From contig JAUNBA010000008.1 of NCBI GenBank assembly GCA_030527325.1, positions 3,272-67,271 on the forward strand: a stretch of DNA of 64,000 nt. Direction: 5' to 3'. Within the stretch, counting starts at the first letter, position 1. Every line of letters starts with the position of its first letter. Origin of the DNA: Slackia sp. Lineage in GTDB: Bacteria; Actinomycetota; Coriobacteriia; Coriobacteriales; Eggerthellaceae. Below the pieces are notes generated by a model. It saw only the letters and a program-made list of their open reading frames with translations. It was not told where the DNA came from and ran no database searches. Shown here piece after piece: positions 26,453 through 34,203 of the stretch. Both the position numbers and the translations under genes were made by a program.

Positions 26453-27214
26453 TCAGCTCCCTTGCGCGGTCAGCACCACGCCTATCGTTTGGACGATCAA
26501 TTTGAAATCGGTCCAAATACTACACTTCTCTATGTACAGCAAATCGAGGTCGATCCACTCGTCGAACGAGATGGCGTCCCTGTTGCGCCGCGTCTGCCAA
26601 TAGCAGGTAATACCCTGATCGACCAGCAGGCGCTGCTTTTGGTAATCGGTGTACGCCGCCACTTCGGAGGGCAGCGCAGGACGCGGGCCCACGACCGAGA
26701 TATCGCCTTTCAGCACGTTCACGAACTGCGGCAGCTCGTCGAGCGAAAGCTTGCGCAGCCATTTGCCGCACCGCGTGATGCGCGGGTCCTCGGCCATCTT
26801 GAACACGGGGCCGCTCTTTTCGTTCAACTCCTTCAGATCGGCCAGGCGCGCTTCGGCATCGACGCACATGCTGCGAAACTTGTACATCGAGAATACGCGG
26901 CCGTTTTTACCCACGCGATCCTGCTTGAAAAACACCGGGCCGCGCGGATCGTCCACCTTGATGGCAAGCGCGATGATGGCGAACAGCCAGCTTAACCCTA
27001 TCAATGCAAACGCGCTGAACACAACATCGAACGTGCGTTTGACGAAGCGGTAGACATAGCGCCCATCGGCGCCCTTAAGCGGGCCGCCGAACGCAGGCGT
27101 CGCGGCGCTTTCGCGCCCGTCCGCGCGCGCTTGGGGCGCGCAAGCGCCCTGCGCTCCTTCTTCTGCTGCGGCCCCCGCACAGGCCTCATCGTTGTTAAGA
27201 ACTCTTCCGGACAA
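26453..27214 (-). CDS. initiating undecaprenyl-phosphate sugar-1-phosphate transferase
   Basis: A 253-aa bacterial sugar transferase that primes the repeat unit on undecaprenyl phosphate. After a low-complexity Ala-rich head (1-45) come KRTFDVVFS with one membrane hairpin (about 60-90), then VFFKQDRVGKNGRVFSMYKFRSM, RKLSLDELPQFVNVLKGDISVVGPRP and the DEW motif near 225. The start is TTG at 27214, overlapping the antiterminator gene by 20 nt; AGGG lies 7 nt upstream and no better start is seen. Confidence 0.88.
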   Translation of the reverse strand: MSGRVLNNDEACAGAAAEEGAQGACAPQARADGRESAATPAFGGPLKGADGRYVYRFVKRTFDVVFSAFALIGLSWLFAIIALAIKVDDPRGPVFFKQDRVGKNGRVFSMYKFRSMCVDAEARLADLKELNEKSGPVFKMAEDPRITRCGKWLRKLSLDELPQFVNVLKGDISVVGPRPALPSEVAAYTDYQKQRLLVDQGITCYWQTRRNRDAISFDEWIDLDLLYIEKCSIWTDFKLIVQTIGVVLTAQGS

Positions 27215-27707
27215 TTTCCAACCCTAACTTGACCGTTTTCCTTCGACCCATCACATCCATCTCCACGAACGCGATCCGCTTATGGCGGTCCACCTTGCGA
27301 ATAATCGCCTCGCGGCCTTTCAACGGGCCCTTTTCTATGCGAATGCAATCGCCGTCTATCACGCCTTGCGACATGCCCACCACATGGAAAGGGCCTCCGA
27401 ATTCCTTCAAAAGCTCCACCTCGCGTGCGGGCAACGGCACGAACTTCCTGTTGCTTTCGCCTAAAAGGCGGGTGAATCGGGGGACCCGTCTGAGCTGGCG
27501 GACCAGCCCTTCGGGGTCGTGAGTTACTACGAACAGATATCCGGGAAAAAGAATCTCGTCGACGGTGCGCCATACGCCATCCCGGCGATGCATGACGTGT
27601 CTGCGGGGAATGAACGCCTCGAGCACGATGCTGCGATCGACGATGCGACGCAACAACTCGAGGGTTTCGTCCTCCTTGCCGCCAACGACCTGAATGACAT
27701 ACCACAT
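27195..27707 (-). CDS. loaP: NusG-paralogue antiterminator (LoaP/UpxY type)
   Basis: A 170-aa NusG-like protein: an NGN domain (MWYVIQVVGGKEDE, then FIPRRHVMHRRDGVWRTVDEILFPGYLFV) and a C-terminal KOW domain (GDCIRIEKGPLKGREAIIRKVD). Specialised NusG paralogues in capsule loci load on RNA polymerase at the operon leader and prevent early termination; LoaP is known from Gram-positive exopolysaccharide and antibiotic clusters. It sits mid-operon, after cpsB and before the glycosyltransferases. The start is ATG at 27707 with GGGAGG 4 nt upstream. The hairpin at 27868-27889 could be its RNA loading site. Confidence 0.82.
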   Translation of the reverse strand: MWYVIQVVGGKEDETLELLRRIVDRSIVLEAFIPRRHVMHRRDGVWRTVDEILFPGYLFVVTHDPEGLVRQLRRVPRFTRLLGESNRKFVPLPAREVELLKEFGGPFHVVGMSQGVIDGDCIRIEKGPLKGREAIIRKVDRHKRIAFVEMDVMGRRKTVKLGLEIVRKSS

Positions 27708-27867
27708 GGCACCTCCCGTCGGGGAAAAGGCACGGCTTCGCCGGCGGCCTTGCATTGGGTCGTTATAAGCAGCAACAGGTTATTCATTCTCTTGACCACG
27801 ACAAACACGCCTCAGCGATGATTCACCGCACGCAAGATATGCGCATCCGCCTCCTTATCGACACGAC

Positions 27868-27889
27868 GCGCGCGAAGCGACTCGCGCGC
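27868..27889 (-). promoter_or_regulatory. GC hairpin upstream of the antiterminator gene
   Basis: GCGCGCGA and TCGCGCGC form a perfect 8-bp stem with a 6-nt loop in the 200-nt gap between cpsB and the LoaP-type gene. LoaP proteins recognise double-stranded RNA hairpins in operon leaders, so this is a candidate loading site or an attenuator. The rest of the gap has a 7-codon ATG-to-TGA frame after AAGGAGG at about 27822-27850 but nothing else convincing. Confidence 0.4.
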
Positions 27890-27907
27890 CGCCGAAAGAT
27901 GCCCCGC

Positions 27908-28561
27908 TTACAATCGGGCGTGGGCCCCTCTCGTCCTATACGTCGCCCTCGCCTGGGCGAGATACTCGTAATGCTCGACGCAGTGGGCATCGCTGCCGAT
28001 ATAGCGATACAGCATGGCGTCGAACATCTTTTTGGCCGGGCGTCGTTCGCGACCGAAGCGGCCGCCTTTCACGAAGTCGGCCGACGCCTGAAGCGCGCAC
28101 CCCATGCGCACCAGACGCCTCGCCCATTCGATATCGTCCTGAACGGCCTTATAGCGTTCGGGATGGGCGATGATCACCTGAAAGCCGCGTCCTTGCAGCT
28201 CGAAAATAGTGCGTTCGTACTGTTCGAACATCGTGGCGTCAGCGTGCGTCGAAAGCTCCAAAAGAAACTCGTCGCTTCCGTCGAAAGCCAGCCTGTCGGC
28301 CCAATCCATGCCCAATTCCATAAGCTTGGCATGGTTGACCTCGAACCCCATCTGCAGCGGGAAGCCGCCCGCATGCGACCGCAGAAGTTCGAACGCATCC
28401 CACATGGCGTCGTAATCGAAATACGGATCGCGGCAATGCGGCGTGCACACGATAGACGTGACGCCTGCGGCCTTGGCCGCCTCCAGCATGCGCAGGCTTT
28501 CCTGCAGATCGGCCGCGCCGTCATCGACGCCCGGAAGAATATGGCAGTGGATATCGCGCAT
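27908..28561 (-). CDS. cpsB: CpsB/CapC-type protein-tyrosine phosphatase (PHP)
   Basis: A 217-aa manganese-dependent PHP-fold phosphatase that dephosphorylates the capsule tyrosine kinase. Metal ligands are seen in DIHCHILPGVDDG (3-15), TPHCRDPYF, FEVNHAK, IIAHPERYKAV and GSDAHCVEHY. It begins 6 nt after the kinase gene. CpsB-CpsC-CpsD control the chain length and export of capsule in Gram-positive bacteria. The start ATG at 28561 has AGGCGG upstream. Confidence 0.9.
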   Translation of the reverse strand: MRDIHCHILPGVDDGAADLQESLRMLEAAKAAGVTSIVCTPHCRDPYFDYDAMWDAFELLRSHAGGFPLQMGFEVNHAKLMELGMDWADRLAFDGSDEFLLELSTHADATMFEQYERTIFELQGRGFQVIIAHPERYKAVQDDIEWARRLVRMGCALQASADFVKGGRFGRERRPAKKMFDAMLYRYIGSDAHCVEHYEYLAQARATYRTRGAHARL

Positions 28562-28567
28562 GGCCGC

Positions 28568-29329
28568 CTACCGATTCCTGCGGCCGCGGCGCGACGAGCC
28601 TTGCGCAGACGAAGAGGCGCCGCCGTTCGCGGGAAGCGTCGGCGTCTCGCCCTGCTTCACGCGCTTGCCGTCCTTGGTGTAATAGGCGTAATAATATTCG
28701 CTCGTCTCAACCTCGCAGTTATTGAGCACGGTGCCGATGATATGCGCATCCGCCTTATCGAGCTGCTCGCGCGCGGCCAGCAATTCGTCGCGCTTCGTGA
28801 AGTCGTCGCGTACCACGAGCACCGTGCCGTCGACGCGCGAGGAAATAACGGCGGCGTCGACGAACGTGCCCACGGGCGGCGTATCGAATATCACGTAATC
28901 GTAGGCGTTTTCCAGCATGTCCACGAACCTATCGAAGCGTTTGGACGCCAGGATGTCGGCGGGATTAGGAATGCCCGGCTCGGCATCGAGAAAGAACAGG
29001 TTAGGCGTAGACGTCGCCACCACCGCGCTGCGCAGCGAAACCTGCTCGGCCAGCACGGCATACAAGCCCGCGCGCGCATGCACCTTCAGCATGGCGGCCA
29101 GGCTGCGGCGGCGCATGTCGCATTCCACCAGCAGCACGTTTTTGCCGCTGCCCGCGATGACCTTCGCCAGATTGACGGTCACCGTGCTTTTGCCCTCGTT
29201 GGGAATGGCAGACGTGATGGCCAGAGAACGCACGGGATTATCGACGTTGGAAAACTTGATGTTGGCGAACAGCGTGGTGATGGCGTTTTGCAGCACAGCC
29301 TTATCGGCGCTCTGTTTTTTCTTGAACAT
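28568..29329 (-). CDS. cpsD: CpsD/CapB-type tyrosine kinase
   Basis: A 253-aa cytoplasmic BY-kinase. Walker A is TSAIPNEGKSTVTVNLA near 40-56, Walker A' LLVECDMRR near 67-75, Walker B YVIFDTPPVG near 145. The tail SEYYYAYYTKDG is a tyrosine cluster for autophosphorylation. It needs the membrane adaptor encoded next door (CpsC). The start is taken as ATG 29329 (MFKKK) with AAGGCGG 8 nt upstream; a GTG at 29338 is possible but sits too close to that site. Confidence 0.9.
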   Translation of the reverse strand: MFKKKQSADKAVLQNAITTLFANIKFSNVDNPVRSLAITSAIPNEGKSTVTVNLAKVIAGSGKNVLLVECDMRRRSLAAMLKVHARAGLYAVLAEQVSLRSAVVATSTPNLFFLDAEPGIPNPADILASKRFDRFVDMLENAYDYVIFDTPPVGTFVDAAVISSRVDGTVLVVRDDFTKRDELLAAREQLDKADAHIIGTVLNNCEVETSEYYYAYYTKDGKRVKQGETPTLPANGGASSSAQGSSRRGRRNR

Positions 29330-29330
29330 G

Positions 29331-29990
29331 TTACTCACCGCCTTTCACGGAGGGGATACGCCCGATGACGGGCAGATCGAGAAGCTTTTCGAGGTCGTCG
29401 GCGCCGCGCACCTTGGTGTTCATCATGTCGCGCAGCACCACCAGGGCGATGGCTACGAACAGGCCGCCGAACAGCGCGATCAGCGTATACAGAGCGCGAT
29501 TCGGGCCGCTGGGAGCTTCGGGTGCGGCCGCCTCGTCGATCACGTTGACGCTTTGCACGTCCATGACGTCTTGCGCCACTTTGGAGACGCTTTTGGCAAG
29601 CGCGTTGGCGATGATGGAGGTGCTTTGGGCATCGGCGCCCGTCACCGAAACGCTCAGCACGCGCGTGGTGGTTTCGCTGGTCACCTTGATATCGTAATCG
29701 GCGAGGCTTTTCATGTTCACCGAAGCGGCGGCGTCTTTCAGCACACGGTCGCTGGTGATGAGGCTTGCCACGTCGTTGGTGAGCATCTGGCTGGCCGAAA
29801 GGTCGGCGTTCGAGACGCTTCCCTGCTCATCGGCCGATTTCGTGAGCACGTACATGCTGGTGGACGACGTATACGTATCGGGCATGAAGCCGAAGCAGAA
29901 CACCGCGGCCGCAAGGGCGCATACGAGGGGAAGCGCGATCACGACCTTCAGGCGTTTGCGCAGAAGCTGGGTCAATTCAAGCAAAGTCAT
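29331..29990 (-). CDS. cpsC: Wzz/CpsC-type chain-length and kinase adaptor
   Basis: A 219-aa membrane protein with a helix near 20-45, an external alpha/beta domain of about 115 residues, and a second helix near 165-190 after a PxxP-like APEAPSGPNRALY. Layout and length fit CpsC/CapA, which activates CpsD and sets polymer length. The start is ATG 29990 (MTLLELTQLLRKRLK); AAAGG is rather far (13 nt), and a GTG at 30011 would add 7 residues without a ribosome site. Confidence 0.88.
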   Translation of the reverse strand: MTLLELTQLLRKRLKVVIALPLVCALAAAVFCFGFMPDTYTSSTSMYVLTKSADEQGSVSNADLSASQMLTNDVASLITSDRVLKDAAASVNMKSLADYDIKVTSETTTRVLSVSVTGADAQSTSIIANALAKSVSKVAQDVMDVQSVNVIDEAAAPEAPSGPNRALYTLIALFGGLFVAIALVVLRDMMNTKVRGADDLEKLLDLPVIGRIPSVKGGE

Positions 29991-30031
29991 AGAGTTCGTA
30001 CTGCCTTTCACTACGACGGGAAACGATCGGT

Positions 30032-31288
30032 CTATTGTTCGGGCGCCACGTCATCGGTGGTCAGCCCGGCGTTTTGCGCGACGCTTTGATACACACGCGG
30101 GGAACGCCCGTTCGGCGCTGCGCCGAGGCGCGCGTTTTTCATCTGGGCATCGGGGACGACGGCCGACGCATCGTTGGGGTCGAGTCCCGCATCGACACGC
30201 TGCATCATGGCGCGCCATTCGTCGTACATGGTGCCCACGTAGCTCACGCCATCCTGGGCGAACGAATAGCTGGGGCACGCGGCCGAATGCATCTGCAGGG
30301 TTTTGCCCTGGAAGCTTTGCGCCAGCGCGATCAAATCGCTCACCGAATAATCCGTGGTCACCGACGAGGCGAGCTTACCCACGATGGAGGGAAGCTCTGC
30401 CGGAGGGGCTTCGAGGACCTGGCGCACGATGGCCTGCACGATGATGCGCTGCGCCTGGGCACGGCCGAAATCGCCACCCGACACGTTGTAGCGCTCGCGG
30501 GCGAATGCCAGCGCCTGGGCGCCCGAGAGCTTCTGCTCGCCGGCCGAAAACGCCATGCCGCCGTTGCCCGCATCGAAGCTTTCGGGCACGTTGACCCAAA
30601 TGCCTCCGAGCGAATCGACCACGGTCTCGAGCTCTTCGAAATGCACCTCGGCGTAATGCGATATATCCACGCCCGCGAATTCGGAAACGGCCTGCACGGC
30701 GCCGGCCGCGCCGCCGAACGAATAGGCCGCGTTGATCTTCTGCGTGCCTTGGCCCGGAATTTCCACCATGGTGTCGCGCGGAATGGATATCAGATCGACC
30801 AGCCCCGCATCGGGATCGATGCGACAGAGCATGGTGACGTCGGAGCGGCTTTCGGCATCGCCCTGGCGGGCGTCGCTTCCCAAGACCAGCATGTAGAACG
30901 CTTGCGAGGCCTGCTCGGCAGCGGGCGCGTCGGGAGCGGCGGCGGGCGGCTTGAGCGTTTCCATGAGCTGCTGCTTCTGCGCTTCATCTTCGAAGCCCAT
31001 GGAAGCGTTCAGCGAGCTTACCCAGAACGCCAACGCGACGCCCGCGCCCACGATAAGCATGAACAGCACCGCGAAGACGGCCACGATGATTTTCGCCGCC
31101 TTACGCTTCTTCTTTTTCACCCGGCGCAGGCCTTCGTGGTCAGAGAAAAACGGATCGCCGCCGTATGGGTTCGCATGACCGCTGTGCGCAGGATCGAATG
31201 CAGGACGAAAACCGGCAGAAGAAGGATCGGCGCGATACCCTTCCTGCCCGACAGGCCCCGTCGTGTGGCGCGGCGTATTGGTTTGCAA
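30032..31288 (-). CDS. LytR-CpsA-Psr (LCP) family glycopolymer ligase
   Basis: A 418-aa protein with a 65-residue polar cytoplasmic head, KKKKRK, one membrane helix (about 66-90) and an external LCP domain that attaches lipid-linked capsule polymer to peptidoglycan. LCP residues are seen in VLGSDAR, SRSDVTMLC, ISIPRDTMVEIP, KINAAYSFGG and FARERYNVSGGDFGRAQAQ. The annotated start is TTG 31288. An 11-base G tract (31294-31304 as C on plus) lies 5 nt upstream. An upstream ATG (31331, MSAHSDFHI) reads through the tract but ends up in another frame; one G fewer would join it to this gene. It is first in the capsule operon. Confidence 0.85.
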   Translation of the reverse strand: MQTNTPRHTTGPVGQEGYRADPSSAGFRPAFDPAHSGHANPYGGDPFFSDHEGLRRVKKKKRKAAKIIVAVFAVLFMLIVGAGVALAFWVSSLNASMGFEDEAQKQQLMETLKPPAAAPDAPAAEQASQAFYMLVLGSDARQGDAESRSDVTMLCRIDPDAGLVDLISIPRDTMVEIPGQGTQKINAAYSFGGAAGAVQAVSEFAGVDISHYAEVHFEELETVVDSLGGIWVNVPESFDAGNGGMAFSAGEQKLSGAQALAFARERYNVSGGDFGRAQAQRIIVQAIVRQVLEAPPAELPSIVGKLASSVTTDYSVSDLIALAQSFQGKTLQMHSAACPSYSFAQDGVSYVGTMYDEWRAMMQRVDAGLDPNDASAVVPDAQMKNARLGAAPNGRSPRVYQSVAQNAGLTTDDVAPEQ

Positions 31289-31612
31289 TGATACCCCCCC
31301 CCCCGATGTGGAAATCGCTATGCGCGCTCATCGTGGGATCGTTGTGCGAAGACGACCACCATGACGAATGCGTCATAGATGGTTGAAACGTCGCAAATTA
31401 TACCGAATGGATAGCATAGAACAGTCGTTCTTGTACAGGAAATAAATGATAGTCCTGAGATAGGGCGCGCGCAAGGGTAACGGGAAAGAAACGTCCCAGT
31501 TTAAAGCCTATATTTTCAGTATGAATACCGGCCGCGCGCCTGGGCGCGGCGAAGCGGGAGAGCGCGGAAAGCGGCACAGACGCGAGGCGGGCGCCCCGCG
31601 CGATGCGCGCCG
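31289..31612 (-). promoter_or_regulatory. capsule operon promoter region with G11 tract
   Basis: This 324-nt gap holds the capsule promoter on the minus strand. Two candidates are seen: a consensus TATAAT -10 at 31397-31402 without a good -35, and a TTGCGC / 17 nt / TATCAT pair further upstream (about 31447-31475). The imperfect operator AGAAC-AGTC-GTTCT (31418-31431) lies just upstream of the TATAAT. The homopolymer C11 (G11 on the coding strand) is at 31294-31304. The hairpin GCCGCGC/GCGCGGC (31531-31550) probably belongs to the end of the upstream gene. Confidence 0.5.
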
Positions 31613-31864
31613 CTATTCCACCGTGCCGTACACGTAGCCCCAGGCATGCCCCGCGATCGAGGAGTTCAGCTGGGCGCACAGTGCCGGACGCGTATATACC
31701 CCCGGGGGCAAAAGGTCCACGATTTCGCGCAGGTCAGCGCATATATCGAAGGTCTCGGCCGCCAAGACGACGTCCAGGCGCTCGACGGCGTGCGCGTCTC
31801 GGTACAGATAATCGACGACGCGCTGCAGCTCGCCGTAGGATTCGCTTCGTTCGATCAATGCCAC
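31613..31864 (-). CDS. small hypothetical protein following the methyltransferase-like gene
   Basis: An 83-aa protein starting at GTG 31864, with AGGAG 8 nt upstream, and ending 251 nt later in GTVE. It overlaps no other gene and starts 11 nt after the methyltransferase-like stop, so the two are co-transcribed. It is mildly acidic, with a helical YGELQRVVDYLYRDA and VVLAAETFDICADLREIV, and no membrane helix or known motif. I do not recognise it. The pattern resembles small regulatory or accessory proteins, but no function can be given. Confidence 0.6.
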   Translation of the reverse strand: MALIERSESYGELQRVVDYLYRDAHAVERLDVVLAAETFDICADLREIVDLLPPGVYTRPALCAQLNSSIAGHAWGYVYGTVE

Positions 31865-31875
31865 GGCGCACGCTC

Positions 31876-32769
31876 CTATCGCAGGCAATCGGCGCCCGAA
31901 ACCGCCACGGCGAGCGCGCCCGTGCATGCGGGCGCGGCCTGGCCGACGGCGCGCACGAACTGGGCGCCCGCCGCACGCACGGCGATGGCCGCATGCGCGA
32001 GGTCGTCGGGCAGCGCGTACGGCTTGCCCGGGATGGCGGCGCCCAGCATGGCGCGCTTTTTCTCTGCGGCGGTGGCGGCGCGCACGACGAACTGCACCAG
32101 CACGGGAACATCGACGCACGCCGCCAGGCGGCGCACCGCATCGCACACCGCATCGCAAGGCGCGGCGCACGATATGCCCGCCACGTCGGCCTGGGACAGC
32201 GCTTCGGCGAGTTCCTCGATAGAAGCGCCGGCGGCACGTCCCTCTTCGTCGAGATCGACGACGGCGAACACCGGGCGGGCGGTCGCGCGGCGGGCGCCCT
32301 CGACGGCGCAGCGCACATCGGCCTCGCTGCGCAGGCCGCTGAGCAGCACGGCGTCGAAGTCGTCCGAGCCGAACGCCGAAACGGCATCGCGGTATTGCGC
32401 GATATGCTGCTCGCGCGAAAGCTCGTCGGAAGCGTCGAGCGGAAGCGCGCAGGTTCCCACTTCGCATATAACATGCTGCGGCTTGCACGAGCGCACGCTT
32501 TCAAGGGCGGCGGCGGCAAGATCGCGCGCCCTATCCTCCAAGCGATGATGGGCCAGGCGCGCCTCGCAGAGCCCCTCGGTGTTCGTGACGATGCACTGCG
32601 CGCCCGCCATGACCTCGAGACGCAACGCGTCTTCCACCGCTTCCGGTTCGATGAGGTTCACGAATTCGGCATCGTGCGCCGTATCGATCCCCTGGCGCTC
32701 GAGCGTATAGGCGACAGGCGCCGAAAGCACCAGCATGTCTTTATGGAAACGGATTTCGATATCGGCCAC
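31876..32769 (-). CDS. homocysteine S-methyltransferase-like protein lacking the terminal zinc motif
   Basis: A 297-aa TIM-barrel protein related to MmuM and the MetH N-terminal domain: LSAPVAYTLERQGID in place of the DGAMGTELQRRG start, EVMAGAQCIVTNTEG, DFDAVLLSGLRSEADVRCAVE, GISCAAPCDAV (the GVNC zinc block), and a C-terminal block. The C-terminal GGCC that supplies two zinc cysteines is missing; the tail reads GAQFVRAVGQAAPAC. It may therefore be inactive on homocysteine or use another ligand set. The start GTG 32769 has AGAGG 5 nt upstream. Confidence 0.6.
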   Translation of the reverse strand: MADIEIRFHKDMLVLSAPVAYTLERQGIDTAHDAEFVNLIEPEAVEDALRLEVMAGAQCIVTNTEGLCEARLAHHRLEDRARDLAAAALESVRSCKPQHVICEVGTCALPLDASDELSREQHIAQYRDAVSAFGSDDFDAVLLSGLRSEADVRCAVEGARRATARPVFAVVDLDEEGRAAGASIEELAEALSQADVAGISCAAPCDAVCDAVRRLAACVDVPVLVQFVVRAATAAEKKRAMLGAAIPGKPYALPDDLAHAAIAVRAAGAQFVRAVGQAAPACTGALAVAVSGADCLR

Positions 32770-32963
32770 GACGACCTCTTTTCTTGCTTGTGAAACGATT
32801 CTTGACGCGAAGGCGCGCCGTAAGCGGCGGGCGGCGTCGACGGCTATTGTATCGCACCGGCGGCACGGGGCCTGAAAACGCCCCGTTTCCCCGCGTATAC
32901 CTTCCTGTAACCCGGTCCATCGGACGCACATATCCGCGTCATAGCTTCTTGAAACCGCACCCG

Positions 32964-33097
32964 TATACTACGAGCTGCAAGCACGAAGGCTTCCCCTCCT
33001 TCCCTTGCCTGCTCTATGGCAGCAAACGATGCGACGAGCATCGCTTATCCCCTCCTTGTATGAGGCCCGGCTTCCCTTCCGGGCCTCGATTTTTTTA
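32964..33097 (+). ncRNA. tandem C-rich-loop small RNA, unit 1
   Basis: A free-standing RNA unit with its own signals: -10 TATACT (32964-32969), predicted start near 32976, and an intrinsic terminator GAGGCCCGG/CCGGGCCTC with 7 T ending near 33097. Predicted folds: stem 1 GCAAG/CTTGC enclosing GAAGG/CCTTC with loop CTTCCCCT; a small CTGC/GCAG stem; stem 3 CGATGC/GCATCG; an unpaired TTATCCCCTCCTTG; terminator loop CTTCCCTT. C-rich loops of this kind can pair with ribosome binding sites. It has no open frame of note. Unit 2 has the same architecture with compensatory stem changes. Confidence 0.72.
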
Positions 33098-33162
33098 CCT
33101 GCAGCGCGGGCGTGCACACGAGGTTTCCACAGCCGCGCCATATTTTCTCGAAACCCGTTTTC

Positions 33163-33295
33163 TATAATGAATCGCGTAAGCACGAAGGTTCCCCTCCTTC
33201 GCTTACCTGCGATACGCAGCACAATCAACGGTGCAGCGAGCACCGTTCATCCCCCTCCTTGGCCGAGGCCCGGTTCCCCTCCGGGTCTCGGCATT
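33163..33295 (+). ncRNA. tandem C-rich-loop small RNA, unit 2
   Basis: A paralogue of unit 1 about 200 nt downstream: consensus -10 TATAAT (33163-33168), predicted start near 33175, and stem GTAAGC/GCTTAC enclosing CGAAGG/CCTTCG with loop TTCCCCT. A CTGCG/CGCAG stem, then ACGGTGC/GCACCGT with loop AGCGA follow. An unpaired CATCCCCCTCCTTG and a terminator CCGAGGCCCGG/CCGGGTCTCGG with loop TTCCCCT close it. Stem 3 differs from unit 1 at several paired positions yet pairing is kept, which is evidence for selected RNA structure. Both units share a GAAACC block about 10 nt upstream of the -10. I cannot match it to a named RNA family from memory. Confidence 0.75.
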
Positions 33296-33344
33296 TTCAT
33301 ATCCGGCCGTGTACGCGGACGAATCGCCCGTATCGCCGGATTAT

Positions 33345-33374
33345 TTGTTACCCATGTACAACTTTTGATATGAT
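33345..33374 (+). promoter_or_regulatory. candidate promoter of the DUF454 gene
   Basis: TTGTTA (33345-33350) and TATGAT (33369-33374) are separated by 18 nt, about 160 nt upstream of the gene's ATG. The long leader in between is GC-rich and holds no other gene. Confidence 0.4.
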
Positions 33375-33532
33375 GACGCCTCCACGGGATGCGCGGCCGC
33401 AAGCGGTCGTCGGCCTGCTCGTGCTGCCGCGCGCAGGGTGCCGCGGCCGCAAGCGCTCGCGCATCCGAGCAGCCCCGCACCCGACACGCGACGCCGCCGC
33501 ACGCTGCGACGCGCCCGTTCAAAGGAGAGTCC

Positions 33533-33928
33533 ATGAAGCGTTCCATCCTGTTCGCCTGCGCCTGCTGTTCATGCGCGCTCGGATTCATCGGCGTCGTCAT
33601 TCCGGTGCTTCCCACCACGCCGCTGCTTTTGCTGGCCACGTTCCTGTTCGCGAAAAGCTCGCCGCGCTGCCATCGCTGGATATGCGAAACCGGCGTCTAC
33701 AAAACCTACGTGCAGGCGTTCAAAGAGCGCGGCGGCATTCCGATGCGCACGAAGCTGCGCATCCTCGCCGTCTCGTTCACGCTGATGGGCGCCAGCGCCG
33801 TCATGGTGCGCCAGCCCGTGGTATGGGCCGTGCTCGCCTGCGTGGCGGTGTTTTTGCTGTGGCTCATGGGATTCCACATTCCCACGATCGCCGCGGGCAC
33901 CTCGACGCTTTCGGGCGCCGAAGAATAG
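33533..33928 (+). CDS. DUF454 (YbaN-like) inner membrane protein
   Basis: A 131-aa protein of the YbaN/DUF454 family with three or four membrane helices. The family block GFIGVVIPVLPTTPLLLLATFLFAKSSPR is near residues 18-46, then a cytoplasmic YKTYVQAFKERGGIPMRTK and two more helices. Function in the family is unknown. The start ATG at 33533 has AAAGGAGAG 4 nt upstream; the longer open frame upstream is GC-rich non-coding sequence. It stands alone between the small RNAs and the carboxylase genes. Confidence 0.85.
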   Translation: MKRSILFACACCSCALGFIGVVIPVLPTTPLLLLATFLFAKSSPRCHRWICETGVYKTYVQAFKERGGIPMRTKLRILAVSFTLMGASAVMVRQPVVWAVLACVAVFLLWLMGFHIPTIAAGTSTLSGAEE

Positions 33929-34094
33929 CGGGCACGCGGCACGCCGCCCACGAACGCAGGCAAACGTACGGGCGCGGCGGCGTGCGGGCATCGCGAGCAC
34001 GCCGCGCACCTGGCGCTCACCCCTCATGCAGATTTCGCGAAAACGGCGCGTACCCCCGCACCCGACGCGATCGCAGACGATCGTCGCGCGAAGC

Positions 34095-34151
34095 AAAAAA
34101 CGCCGCTTCCGCATGGCCGACGCGGGCGCGGCGGCGAATGCGGAAGCGGCG
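34095..34151 (-). terminator. terminator of the carboxylase operon
   Basis: On the minus strand a 14-bp perfect stem (34138-34151 with 34101-34114, core CGCCGCTTCCGCAT) is followed by TTTTTT. A smaller hairpin ATTCGG/CCGAAT (34159-34173) precedes it, right after the accC stop. The DUF454 gene on the other strand also ends toward it. Confidence 0.85.
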
Positions 34152-34203
34152 CCGATAGATTCGGCAGCCGAATGGGCGCTATCGAACGAAAGCGGCCTTG
34201 GGG

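Noticed and set aside
27822..27850. Seven-codon leader peptide after AAGGAGG before the antiterminator gene
   Set aside because: Only 3 nt separate the ribosome site from the ATG and the codons show no attenuation pattern such as repeated rare or single-amino-acid codons.
33263..33295. Reading the second small-RNA terminator as the terminator of an upstream protein gene
   Set aside because: No gene runs into it on the plus strand; the nearest promoter signals are those of the RNA units themselves.
32770..33532. Peptides encoded by short frames in the small-RNA region
   Set aside because: Frames of 60-130 codons cross both terminators and lack ribosome sites and conserved motifs; the structure signal is in the RNA.
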